A DNA stretch of 64,000 nt, from positions 60,665 to 124,664 of the forward strand of contig CAYLLN010000008.1 in the NCBI GenBank assembly GCA_964384375.1. Direction: 5' to 3'. Source of the DNA: CAYLLN01 sp964384375. Lineage in GTDB: Bacteria; Planctomycetota; Planctomycetia; Pirellulales; Pirellulaceae. The notes below the pieces were generated by a model. It did not search any database and was not told the DNA's origin. It was given only the letters and a program-made list of their open reading frames with translations. Position 1 is the stretch's first letter; each line of letters begins with the position of its first letter. Below, one piece after another: positions 1-8,768 of the stretch. A program made the position numbers and the translations under genes.

Positions 1-609
1 CGTGCCACGACGCCTGAAGACCCCGAGGCGAAGGTCATGGCGATTCTGGCGGCGCTTGCACCAGCGGACCGGACGCTCGTCGAGCAGCAGCGGTTCTGTC
101 CCGTCCTGAACGAGAGCCGGGTCGGCTCGATGGGCAAGCCCGTCAAGGTGACCCTTGATGGCGAAACGGTGTTCCTGTGCTGCCCAGGCTGCACGAAGCA
201 GGCCCAGGCCAATCCCAAAAAGACAGCAGACAAGGTTCGGGAATTGCGCAAGGCTCCGCCTAAGAGCAGCCAGCCCAGGCCCTCGCAAACAGTGCAACAG
301 GGCGGTCCGACGGCGAAATTAGACTCCGATGAGGAGAAGATTCAGGCCGAACTGGCGAAGCTATCGCCGGCCGACCGTCAGCTCGCCATTGCGCAGCGAT
401 TTTGCGTTACAGCCGAAGACAGCCGGCTGGGCTCAATGGGCCCGCCCGTGAAGATCATGGTTCAAGACCAGCCGGTATTTTTGTGCTGTGAAGGCTGCGA
501 ACAGTCCGCTAAGGAAGACCCACAAGCGACGCTGGCCCGCGTCAAAAAGCTGCGCGAGACCCACCAGCCCAAAGCGGACAGGAACAAGGGCGCGGAGGGG
601 CGGCCATGA
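1..609 (+). CDS. C-terminal part of CusB-like RND adaptor with two tandem Cys-rich metal-binding domains (5' end outside window)
   Basis: The reading frame is open from base 1, so the gene probably starts upstream; an internal ATG at 37 is only one option. The visible part holds two copies of a roughly 65-residue unit: a PADR helix, then FC, then GSMG-P-VK, then a hydrophobic strand ending in FLCCPGC in copy 1 and FLCCEGC in copy 2. This Cys pattern resembles TRASH/YHS-type soft-metal binding domains. A Gln/Ser/Pro linker joins the copies. The stop overlaps the next gene's start (ATGA), so it is translationally coupled to the cusA-like pump. From planctomycete relatives I infer that these domains are the tail of a periplasmic adaptor and hand metal to the pump. 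The adaptor core is not in the window, so the fusion itself is inference. Confidence 0.7.
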   Translation, partial: RATTPEDPEAKVMAILAALAPADRTLVEQQRFCPVLNESRVGSMGKPVKVTLDGETVFLCCPGCTKQAQANPKKTADKVRELRKAPPKSSQPRPSQTVQQGGPTAKLDSDEEKIQAELAKLSPADRQLAIAQRFCVTAEDSRLGSMGPPVKIMVQDQPVFLCCEGCEQSAKEDPQATLARVKKLRETHQPKADRNKGAEGRP

Positions 610-3600
610 TCGAGCGAATCATTGAGTGGTCGATACGCAACCGCTTCCTGGTGTTGATCCTGGCGGGTGCGCTCACGGTCGCGGGCGTCTATGCAACGCT
701 GCGCACGCCGATGGACGCCATCCCCGATCTCTCCGAGAACCAGGTAATTGTCTTCGCCGACTGGATGGGCCGCAGCCCGCGGGAGATCGAGGACCAGGTC
801 ACCTATCCGCTCTCGCGGAAGTTGCAAGGTCTGGCGGGCGTGAAGGCGGTCCGTTCTTCGTCCGAATTCAACTTCTCGATGATCACGATCATCTTCGAGG
901 ACAATGTCGATTTCTATTTCGCCCGCAATCGCGTGACGGAGAAGATCGCCCAGGCCAACACCTTCTTGCCGCCCGGCGTTGTGCCGTACATGGCCCCGGA
1001 CGCCACGGCGCTCGGCCAGGTCTTCTGGTACACCGTCGAGACGAGCCCGCAGAATCCGATCGAACCGGGCCGGCTGTGGGCAGTCAACAAGTTCTACATT
1101 GCACCGCAGCTCAATGCCGCCCAGGGCGTGGCCGATGTTGCAGTCGTCGGCGGCATGCCCTTGGAATACCAGATCGACGTGCGACCCCAGGAGCTGCGGT
1201 CGTACAACCTGACCCTCGGCGACCTCTACTCGGCAGTCGCCCGCAGCAACATGCCGGCCGGCGGCGGCGTCGTGCAGAAGAACAACGCGGAATACATCGT
1301 CCGCGGCATCGGCTGGATTCGCGATGAGCGGGACATCGAAGACACCGTCATCAAGGAAATCAACGGCATCCCGATCTACGTGAAGAATGTCGCTTCCGTA
1401 CAACTAGGCACCCAGTTCCGCCGCAACGTCTATGAGAAGAACGGCAACGAAGTGACGGGCGGCGCGGTGCTGATGCGGCATGGCGGCAATCCGCTCGCTG
1501 TCACTCAGGCTGTCAAAGATAAGATCTTGGAGCTTCAGCCGGGCCTGCCCGCCGGCGTGCATATCGTTCCGGCTTACGACCGTACTCGATTGATTCACGG
1601 GGCGATCCACACCCTCACCGAGGTGATGTGGCATGAAATGGTGATCGCCTCGATCGCCATCCTTCTAATTCTGATGCACTTCCGCAGTGTGTTTGTGATC
1701 TGCATCACACTGCCGCTCGCGGTACTCTTCTCGTTTCTGCTGATGTGGGTGCTGCGAGTCACCGGCATCATCGACATCCAGGCCAACATCATGTCGCTGG
1801 CCGGCATCACGATCTCGATCGGTATTCTTGTCGATCAGGCGATCGTGATGGTCGAGAACGCCACGCACTGCTTGAAAGAGCATTTTGGCGACCGCAAGGT
1901 GATCGGCGACACGCGCGACATCGTCATCCCGGCCTGTCGCACTGTTGGCCGGCCGATTTTTTTCAGCGTGCTGATCATGCTGATTTCGTTCATTCCGGTC
2001 TTCATGCTCAGCGGCCGCGAAGGGAAGCTGTTTCACCCGCTGGCATTCACCAAAAGCTTCGCGCTGATTGGCGTCGCGCTCATTTCCATCACGCTCGTTC
2101 CGGCCTTGATCCCCATCTTCATCAAGGGCCGTCTCCGCAGCGAAGAAGAAAACTGGATCGTCCGCAGCTTTATCCAGATCTACAAACCGCTGCTGACGTG
2201 GGCGTTGCCGCGGCGGAACCTGGTGATGTGGCTCTTTGCCGCTCTGCTGCTATTGGCTGCCGGGATGTTTCCGATCCAGGCGATCTTTGGCCAAGGAGCT
2301 TCCACGACGGCCTGGAGATGGTCCTTCCTGGCAGTGTTTTTCGCCGTCACCAGCCTGACGGTGATCTCCACGGTTGGCTGGAAGTGGCAGGCGACATCGC
2401 TCGTGACGCTCACGCTCCTGGCTCTCTGGTCGTATCACTTTCCAAAAATCGGTGTCGCCTTCATGCCCGCGCTGGATGAAGGGGCGCTGCTCGACATGCC
2501 GATCACTGTCCCGCGGGCGAGCGTCACGCAAGCGTCAGACGACCTCAAGGCCCGCGACGCTCTCCTTCGCGGCTTTCCCGAGGTCGAATCGGTCATCGGC
2601 AAAGCTGGGCGGGCCGACACGCCGACCGACCCCGCGCCGCTCGATATGGTGGAAACCTTCGTCAACTTCCGCCCCAAGGAGTTCTGGCCCAAGCGGGTCC
2701 TGCACTATCCCGATGCAGCCCGGCAGACCGAGCAAATCCTCGCGCTGCTAATCAGCGATAGCTACCTGATTGCTCCGGCCAGCGAAGACGATCGCCGGAA
2801 TTTGGTCAATGACGCCACGCAAAAAGCGATCGAACGGTTCGATGAAACAATGCGTGAGCTGGCCCTGCGACGGAATGTCGAGTTCGAGTACGAGCTGGAG
2901 CCGCTACTGACACGATTTGCCCTGGACGAAACGCTGCGGCTGATTCGCCAGGGAGCCCCAGTCGAGTTTCCGTCGCTCGAAGTGGAAGGTGAGCATGTTG
3001 AACAACTTGCCGACCGACTCACACCGGAGTTCGGCCCCTGGCTGTCGCGCCAGCCTGCCCTGGAAGACACGACTCGGCTCAGTCAGGAGGTCGCGACGTT
3101 CCTGAAGCAGGCCGGAGTGATCCCGGCCGATGCGGATGCCTTGGAGATTGTGCGAGATCCGGTCCAGGAAGCGGTTTCCGCGACCGGCGAATTCCTGGGA
3201 GCTGAACGCCCGACCGCAGCGAGCTTGGTGCTGGCTGGAGTCGAGCGGGAGCGCGATCGGTTGTGGCGCAAGCACATGCGGGAAACGAACTGGGAGCTAT
3301 TTGATCGGGGGACGGAAGCGTACACCTGGTATGCGATGGAAGAGACGGTCCGTGCAGCGAAAGGCAATTCGCTGCTCGCCAAATCGCCGCGGGGCGACGA
3401 GGCGCGTCGCTTTTCGGATGCCTCCTTGCAGGTCCAACTCGGCAAGGAGGCCGACCCTGCGGACATTCAGTCCTTCCAGCCGCTGCGTGAGTCGCTGGAA
3501 GTGCCGCTTCGCAAGCGGGTCTTTTTCTGGCCGCGATCGACCGGGCCCAAAGGCGACCTCGTCGATGACGAAATGAGCCGCGTGCTTCAAGTTCCCGGCT

Positions 3601-4979
3601 GGAGCAACATCTTCACGCAGCCGATCATCAACCGGATCGAGATGCTTTCCACCGGCGTGAGAACCGACATCGGCGTCAAAGTTTTCGGTCCCGATTTGGA
3701 AACCATCGACCGTGTCTGCAAACAAGTCGAGGCCGCAATCAAGCCGATCAACGGATCGCGAGACGTGATCGCCGCCCCCGTCATGGGCAAAGGCTACATC
3801 GACATTCAGATAAAGCGCGAAGAGGCCGCCCGCTATGGCATCACAGTCGAAGATGTGCAGAACGAGATCGAAACGGCATTAGCGGGCCGAGCCGTCACCT
3901 TCACGGTCGAAAAACGCGATCGGTTCCCCGTTCGCGTCCGCTACGCCCGAGCCAGCCGAGAGGACGAGGACAGCATCCGGCGTCTCTTGATCAGTCCGCA
4001 AGGGATGAGCGCTGTCACCGCGCTCGCGACGTCCGGCTCCATGACTCCCTCGGCGTCTGACTCCGGCTCGGCGATGGGAAATGGCAAAAACAATGGCGAC
4101 CCGCACGTAGTCAGTCTTCCACACGCCTCGCGGCAGACGCCGCTGATTCCGCTTGCTGCTGTCGCCGATGTGAAGATCGTTGAGGGGCCGGCGATGATCA
4201 AGAGCGAGAATGGGCGGCTGCTTAACTACGTGACGCTCAACGTGCGCGGTCGCGACATTGTCGGCTTTGTCGAAGAGGCCAAACGGGCCGTTGCTCAAAA
4301 GGTCGTACTGCCCGAAGGGGTAAGCCTGGGCTGGAGCGGCGAGTTCGAGCACCAGGTTCGCGCAGCCCAGACCTTGCGGTTCGTGTTCCCCGCCGTCGTC
4401 GTGCTGATCTTCGTAATCCTGTACTTGACCTACAACGACCTCGCCGACGCCTCGCTGATGATGCTCGCAGTTCCCGAGGCGCTCGCCGGCGGGGCGTTCT
4501 TCATGTTTCTCTTTCCCAAGATTATGCAGGGTTGGGATGCGCCGCCGATGGACTTCAGCGTGGCGGTCTGGGTCGGATTCATCGCGTGCTTCGGCATGGC
4601 GACGGAAACCGGCATCATCATGCTCGTCTACCTCCGCGAAGCCATCGAAAAGCGCGGCGGCCTGGAGAACATCCAGTCGCTCGAAGAGCTGCGGCAAGCA
4701 GTAATCGAGGGGGCCGCCCACCGGCTGCGACCAAAACTGCTCACCGAAGGTGTTGCGATCATCGCTATCTTCCCAATGGTTTTCGCTAACGGCGTCGGCG
4801 GCGAAATTCTGGCTCCTATGGCCCTTCCTGTGCTCGGTGGCCTACTCATCTCGGATGAAGTTGTCGATCTCTTCCTGCCTGTCCGCTTCTACTGGGTGCG
4901 GCGGGCGCGCTGGTTGAAGCTCCAACAGCAGCGGCAAGCAGGACTTTCGAGCAACGGTGCGACGCAGAGCCCGGTGTGA
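606..4979 (+). CDS. cusA: CusA-type heavy-metal RND efflux pump, oversized (1457 aa)
   Basis: Inner-membrane proton-driven pump of the HME-RND family, probably for Cu(I)/Ag(I). The N-terminus matches CusA (MDAIPDLSENQVIV, then VEDQVTYPL-like). TM4 carries the proton-relay segment LVDQAIVMVEN (D410, E417). The three methionines that bind Cu in E. coli CusA have clear counterparts: M631 in LDMPITVP, M681 in LDMVETF and M1013 in IEMLSTG. The C-terminal TM signature GMATETGIIMLVYL is also CusA-like. Family members are about 1050 aa. The excess is a roughly 283-residue insert between M681 and M1013, extra hydrophobic segments near 537-612, and a Ser/Gly-rich linker near 1130-1175. It is coupled to the upstream adaptor by an ATGA overlap. 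Confidence 0.93.
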   Translation: MIERIIEWSIRNRFLVLILAGALTVAGVYATLRTPMDAIPDLSENQVIVFADWMGRSPREIEDQVTYPLSRKLQGLAGVKAVRSSSEFNFSMITIIFEDNVDFYFARNRVTEKIAQANTFLPPGVVPYMAPDATALGQVFWYTVETSPQNPIEPGRLWAVNKFYIAPQLNAAQGVADVAVVGGMPLEYQIDVRPQELRSYNLTLGDLYSAVARSNMPAGGGVVQKNNAEYIVRGIGWIRDERDIEDTVIKEINGIPIYVKNVASVQLGTQFRRNVYEKNGNEVTGGAVLMRHGGNPLAVTQAVKDKILELQPGLPAGVHIVPAYDRTRLIHGAIHTLTEVMWHEMVIASIAILLILMHFRSVFVICITLPLAVLFSFLLMWVLRVTGIIDIQANIMSLAGITISIGILVDQAIVMVENATHCLKEHFGDRKVIGDTRDIVIPACRTVGRPIFFSVLIMLISFIPVFMLSGREGKLFHPLAFTKSFALIGVALISITLVPALIPIFIKGRLRSEEENWIVRSFIQIYKPLLTWALPRRNLVMWLFAALLLLAAGMFPIQAIFGQGASTTAWRWSFLAVFFAVTSLTVISTVGWKWQATSLVTLTLLALWSYHFPKIGVAFMPALDEGALLDMPITVPRASVTQASDDLKARDALLRGFPEVESVIGKAGRADTPTDPAPLDMVETFVNFRPKEFWPKRVLHYPDAARQTEQILALLISDSYLIAPASEDDRRNLVNDATQKAIERFDETMRELALRRNVEFEYELEPLLTRFALDETLRLIRQGAPVEFPSLEVEGEHVEQLADRLTPEFGPWLSRQPALEDTTRLSQEVATFLKQAGVIPADADALEIVRDPVQEAVSATGEFLGAERPTAASLVLAGVERERDRLWRKHMRETNWELFDRGTEAYTWYAMEETVRAAKGNSLLAKSPRGDEARRFSDASLQVQLGKEADPADIQSFQPLRESLEVPLRKRVFFWPRSTGPKGDLVDDEMSRVLQVPGWSNIFTQPIINRIEMLSTGVRTDIGVKVFGPDLETIDRVCKQVEAAIKPINGSRDVIAAPVMGKGYIDIQIKREEAARYGITVEDVQNEIETALAGRAVTFTVEKRDRFPVRVRYARASREDEDSIRRLLISPQGMSAVTALATSGSMTPSASDSGSAMGNGKNNGDPHVVSLPHASRQTPLIPLAAVADVKIVEGPAMIKSENGRLLNYVTLNVRGRDIVGFVEEAKRAVAQKVVLPEGVSLGWSGEFEHQVRAAQTLRFVFPAVVVLIFVILYLTYNDLADASLMMLAVPEALAGGAFFMFLFPKIMQGWDAPPMDFSVAVWVGFIACFGMATETGIIMLVYLREAIEKRGGLENIQSLEELRQAVIEGAAHRLRPKLLTEGVAIIAIFPMVFANGVGGEILAPMALPVLGGLLISDEVVDLFLPVRFYWVRRARWLKLQQQRQAGLSSNGATQSPV

Positions 4980-5202
4980 AAAAAACGAATCATGGATTCT
5001 TGTAGCAGGCACTAAGGACTGCCAGCTAGGGCGTGCTATCGCGGCGGTTCGGTATTTCAGGCAGGTGGCTCGGCTTGTTACCATCGCCGACCGGCGAATC
5101 GCTCGGATTGCTTACCAGTGCATTCACAAGTGCAGAAAGTGGGCGGTCGTGCCGATAGTTAGCGATGAGGCTGAATGGCTTTTTTCAGCGGGAGTGAGTG
5201 AC

Positions 5203-5691
5203 GTGCGTCCGTGGACTCTGGTTTGGGCGAAATTGGTGAACTGCGTGCTGGCGCTCGCCGTCAGTGCTCAGCCCATTCTTGCTCAGCATTGTCCCTGTCA
5301 ATGCGCCAACGTGACGACGAGCGAGATCGCACCGGAGTGTGACGATCCGAATTGTTGTCCGCACGCATCTGACCACTGCCACCACGGCAGCCTCAAATCC
5401 TGTGCGCCCCATGACAATGAGGGTGCCGAGAAAACTGACGGGGTCGTACTGTTCGGAATGTGTCCGTGTGGATGTCCTAGCGACTGCGACTGCCACTTGC
5501 GGCACGCACCCATCCCAGCAGCACCACAAGGAGCAGTGGTACGAGTTGCCAAGCAACTCACTGATGTCGCCCGATTGACAGCTCTCGCTGGCAACCATGT
5601 AGCCCCGCGAGTCTACCACAACGCATTTGAGAACGTTTCTCGCCGTTCTTCGGCGACACTCTGCGCAGTTCTCTGCCGCTTCACGATCTAG
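5203..5691 (+). CDS. Exported Cys/His-rich small protein, probable periplasmic metal binder
   Basis: I place the start at GTG 5203 because GGGAG lies 8 bases upstream and a good signal peptide follows (hydrophobic VNCVLALAVSAQ, then ILAQ). The open frame runs further upstream to 4957 but looks non-coding there. The 162-aa product is rich in Cys and His: CPCQC, a CC pair, CPHASDHCHHG and CPCGCPSDCDC. No catalytic domain is recognisable. It sits between the cusA-type pump and the lipoprotein/ABC block. I infer a role in buffering metal outside the cytoplasm. It resembles the Cys-rich proteins that accompany cus clusters in planctomycetes, but I cannot name a family. Confidence 0.65.
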   Translation: MRPWTLVWAKLVNCVLALAVSAQPILAQHCPCQCANVTTSEIAPECDDPNCCPHASDHCHHGSLKSCAPHDNEGAEKTDGVVLFGMCPCGCPSDCDCHLRHAPIPAAPQGAVVRVAKQLTDVARLTALAGNHVAPRVYHNAFENVSRRSSATLCAVLCRFTI

Positions 5692-5841
5692 TCGCTCATA
5701 CAGCGATCTGCTTAGCGTCTGTCGTTCTAGACAGGCACGTCCAAACCGCGCCGGACCGTCGTTGATCCGCCAACGATCGTCTCCCTATTCCCGAACTGAA
5801 ACATCTGCGCTTTCGCTGCGCTACGCAAAGAAGGAGCTTCC

Positions 5842-6348
5842 GTGAACCTTTCATTCCCAATTATGTTCGCCGCAATGACTCTAGCTTTCATTGCAGCCGG
5901 GTGCGGTCGGTCCTCGCCTGGTCCTGCTGCGAGTGGTGCAAAACCAGATGTGCATTTGAGTGAAGAACCGGCTGGAGCCGTCGAGATTCTCGATGCGAGG
6001 GATGATGCGAAAGACGGCGAGCCAATCGTGCTCGTTGGCCGGCTTGGCGGCGGCCTAAAGCCGTGGATCGACGGTCGCGCTGCGTTCTTGCTCGTCGATA
6101 CGCGAATTCTCCCGTCTTGTGCAGATGGCGATCACTGCGAAGCTGGTTGCCCTGATTGCAGCAAGGAAATGCTGGCGGCGAGCACGATGGTGAAGTTTCT
6201 TGGCAACGACGGCAAGGTGCTCGCAGTAGATGCTCGCAACCTACTGGGCGTCACGGACGAAAGCACCGTGGTAGTCCGTGGCACTGCGAGCCGCGATGCA
6301 ACGGGCAACCTGTCCATTGCTGCGGATGGCGTATTTGTGCGTCGATAG
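5842..6348 (+). CDS. Lipoprotein of a planctomycete metal-cluster family (copy A)
   Basis: It starts at GTG 5842 behind AAGGAG. The N-terminus is a lipoprotein signal with lipobox IAAGC (Cys near residue 21). The mature part has a compact beta-rich domain with VGRLGGGLKPWIDGRAAF, then a Cys cluster (CADGDHCEAGCPDC), and ends VVVRGTASRDATGNL-ADGVFVRR. Copy B at 8220-8744 has the same architecture (VGRIGG, PWVEG, ..VVVRGRA.RDEAGNL, ADGVFVRN), so the two are paralogues. The strand pattern suggests an OB-like fold. Function is unknown; the Cys cluster and neighbours suggest metal binding at the membrane. Confidence 0.75.
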   Translation: MNLSFPIMFAAMTLAFIAAGCGRSSPGPAASGAKPDVHLSEEPAGAVEILDARDDAKDGEPIVLVGRLGGGLKPWIDGRAAFLLVDTRILPSCADGDHCEAGCPDCSKEMLAASTMVKFLGNDGKVLAVDARNLLGVTDESTVVVRGTASRDATGNLSIAADGVFVRR

Positions 6349-6451
6349 GCGGAAACCACCGGGAACGACAGTGCTAATTGAGCCTTTGCGTTGCACGATT
6401 GGGAATTGAGGGATAGACTTGAAGTATTGGCATCGCTCCGGCGATCTTCAC

Positions 6452-6883
6452 ATGCGAACAATCATCGTTTACCTGGCGATTGTGGCACTTCTCTTGTGCC
6501 CCTATGACTGCGCGGTCAAATTGGCCGCTGCGGAGTCGCTCGGTAACGAGAATCATGTTGCCTGCTGTGAAAAGTGCCGGGCACGAGAATCGTCCGAAAT
6601 CCGATCCTCGACCGACCGAGGATCGCCGAGCGATCCTGACCCTGCGCAACCCATCCCGTCCGAAGACGGTAAATCGTGTTTGTGCGAGGGAGCTGTTTTC
6701 GATGCAGCAACTCGGTCGTCTGCTGATGCCGTGCTGGAGTTTTCTCTTCTTTCGTGGGTGGCGGATTCGGCAGAAATGCCGTCTCTTGCTCTCTTCGCCC
6801 CAAGAGTGAACCGTGCTGGCCTGCCACCAAACGAGGAAGGTGGCAGACTAACTCGGATCGCGATTCGCTCGCTATTGCTGTAG
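6452..6883 (+). CDS. Small exported Cys-containing protein, unknown function
   Basis: I chose ATG 6452, where a signal peptide starts (MRTIIVYLAIVALLLCPYDC); the open frame extends slightly upstream to 6419. The 143-aa product has a CPYDC motif at the signal end, a CCEKC motif near residue 38 and a CLC further on. The C-terminal half is hydrophobic and then Arg/Leu-rich. I recognise the pattern (short signal, CP..C, CCE.C) from hypothetical proteins in planctomycete efflux clusters, but no domain name applies. It lies 130 bases ahead of the ABC permease and is on the same strand. A metal-sensing or metal-binding role is inference. Confidence 0.6.
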   Translation: MRTIIVYLAIVALLLCPYDCAVKLAAAESLGNENHVACCEKCRARESSEIRSSTDRGSPSDPDPAQPIPSEDGKSCLCEGAVFDAATRSSADAVLEFSLLSWVADSAEMPSLALFAPRVNRAGLPPNEEGGRLTRIAIRSLLL

Positions 6884-7013
6884 TCGCGTCCCGTTGCGCC
6901 TGCGTTGTCCTGGCGAACTGCTTTAGTAGCGTTTTCGCCAACTGAACGCTTGGTTTGTATGTGCGCGTGTTTGGCCTGACTTCTGGGCCAGCGATTCGAT
7001 CAGCGAGGTACAC

Positions 7014-8183
7014 ATGTTTCGTCTGCGCCTGTTGCCGTGGGAGTACGGCATCCGCAACTTGTTTCGCCGTCCAACACGCAGCTTGCTCACGCTCACTGCG
7101 CTCACGACTGTCGTGCTGTTGGTGCTGGTTGTTGTCGCTTTCATTCGAGGGCTGGAAAGCTCCCTGGCCGTTAGTGGCGATCCGCGAGTCGTCCTGGTGT
7201 ACTCGATCGGCGCAGCCGCCGACATCGAAAACTCAGCGATCCCTGCCCGCACGTCGGCCCTACTCTCTGCCAGCCTCGACGGAGTTACGAATCGCTTCGG
7301 TTCGAGCTATGTCGCACCCGAGATGTATATCGGTACGAAAGTGCAAGCCACGAGCGGTAGCCCTGGCATGTTCGGGATCGTGCGTGGCGTGACGCCGACT
7401 ACTCCGCTCTTGCGGCGGCAAGTGCAAATGTTGGAGGGCCAGTGGCCAGCTTCGGGCGAAATACTCGTTGGTCGGCTGACGGCTGCGAAGCTGGGCTGTG
7501 ATCCAGAGCTTCTTGGGATCGGGCAGTCAATTCGATTCGATGGACGCGATTGGAGGATCAGCGGTCGATTCGCAGCCGGCGGCGCTGCGTTCGAGTCAGA
7601 GATTTGGGCACCGCTAACTGACCTCCAGGCTGCACTCAAACGGCAGGACTTGAGCCTCGTGGCTGTCGGGTTGGCACCGGATGCCTCGTCGTCTGATGTC
7701 GAGATGTTCTGCAAGGAACGTCCCGATCTAGAACTCCAGGCGGTGTCAGAAACGGCTTATTACTCGTCTCTCCAGAAACATTACCAGCCGGTGCGAATGC
7801 TCGGTTGGGTCGTCGTGGTCTTGGTAGCGGGTGCCGGAGTCTTTGCTGGACTCAATACCATGTACGGAGCTGTTGTGGGCCGTGTGCGGGAGCTTTCGAC
7901 TCTTCAAGCTGTCGGATTCCGACGTCGGTCGATCGCAATCAGTCTAATTCAAGAGGCTACGCTCCTTTCGATGACGGCATCCGTCCTCGCGGCAGCTGTC
8001 GCGTTGTTCCTTGTGAATGGCACCGCAGTCCGCTTCACAATGGGTGCCTTCGCTTTGCGCGTGGACAGCCTGGCAATCCTGGTTGGTTGTGGGACCGGAT
8101 TGATGCTGGGGCTGATAGGAGCGATTCCTCCCGCTCTGAAAGCGATGCGTTATCCCGTTGTCGAGGGCCTCAAGGCCGTTTGA
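7014..8183 (+). CDS. ABC transporter permease, MacB/FtsX family (copy 1)
   Basis: A 389-aa inner-membrane permease. It has an N-terminal TM (residues about 20-45, LLTLTALTTVVLLVLVVVAF), a periplasmic domain of about 210 residues of MacB-PCD type, and a C-terminal FtsX block of three TMs (from about 260) with the conserved GRVRELSTLQAVGFRRRSI loop that contacts the ATPase. It belongs with the ATPase at 10403 and the second permease at 11128, and the three plus the adaptor would form an exporter. It differs clearly from the second permease, so the pair is heterologous and not a recent duplication. The cargo is unknown; the metal-resistance context suggests a metal-related or envelope-stress substrate. 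Confidence 0.85.
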   Translation: MFRLRLLPWEYGIRNLFRRPTRSLLTLTALTTVVLLVLVVVAFIRGLESSLAVSGDPRVVLVYSIGAAADIENSAIPARTSALLSASLDGVTNRFGSSYVAPEMYIGTKVQATSGSPGMFGIVRGVTPTTPLLRRQVQMLEGQWPASGEILVGRLTAAKLGCDPELLGIGQSIRFDGRDWRISGRFAAGGAAFESEIWAPLTDLQAALKRQDLSLVAVGLAPDASSSDVEMFCKERPDLELQAVSETAYYSSLQKHYQPVRMLGWVVVVLVAGAGVFAGLNTMYGAVVGRVRELSTLQAVGFRRRSIAISLIQEATLLSMTASVLAAAVALFLVNGTAVRFTMGAFALRVDSLAILVGCGTGLMLGLIGAIPPALKAMRYPVVEGLKAV

Positions 8184-8219
8184 CCGTGTTCTATCTATCC
8201 CCCTGTTGGAGACCCAGAA

Positions 8220-8744
8220 ATGCTTACCTCGTATCGGATCACATTCGCGGCAATGGCCATCGCGGCTGCCGGACTTATCACCGGCTGTGGCACGTCAACT
8301 GTGCCACAGGAAGCAGCGGTTCCCTCCGCAGAAGGAGCTGCCTACCGGTTAGCAACCGAACCGGCAGGGGCAAAGGGAGTTAAAGAAGCTCGCGCCGACG
8401 CAAAGGATGCTGACGAAGTGACGATGGTCGGTCGGATCGGAGGTGAAGCCGATCCTTGGGTCGAAGGACAAGCGGCATTCGTACTGATGGATAGTGTCCT
8501 GAAGCCGTGCGGTGCAGACGAAGGCTGTCCCACGCCTTGGGATTGCTGCTGTGATCCAAACCTTTCTCCTGAAACTAAGGCGATGGTCAAGATCGTGGAT
8601 GGTAGTGGCAAGACAGTGGCGATGGATGCCAAGAAGGTGCTCGGTCTCAAGGAATTGCAAACTGTTGTTGTTCGCGGCCGGGCGAAGCGCGATGAGGCTG
8701 GGAACCTGACGGTTTTGGCCGATGGCGTGTTCGTTCGCAATTAG
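8220..8744 (+). CDS. Lipoprotein of a planctomycete metal-cluster family (copy B)
   Basis: A 174-aa lipoprotein with lipobox LITGC (Cys near residue 23). The mature domain has DAKDADEVTMVGRIGG, PWVEGQAAFVLMD, a Cys cluster (CGADEGCPTPWDCCCD), a strand with MVKIVDGSGKTVAMDAKKVLG, and VVVRGRAKRDEAGNL. It is a paralogue of the protein at 5842-6348. The gene sits 36 bases after the first permease and just before the adaptor, so it is probably part of the exporter operon. I infer a lipid-anchored, metal-binding OB-like protein that works with the ABC exporter. Nothing in it suggests an enzyme. Confidence 0.8.
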   Translation: MLTSYRITFAAMAIAAAGLITGCGTSTVPQEAAVPSAEGAAYRLATEPAGAKGVKEARADAKDADEVTMVGRIGGEADPWVEGQAAFVLMDSVLKPCGADEGCPTPWDCCCDPNLSPETKAMVKIVDGSGKTVAMDAKKVLGLKELQTVVVRGRAKRDEAGNLTVLADGVFVRN

Positions 8745-8768
8745 AGTCCGCTCCTTATGAGGATTGCG

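Noticed and set aside
3879..4721. Open frame of 280 codons antisense to the CusA-type pump
   Set aside because: The pump frame is strongly conserved there, with TM and signature motifs.
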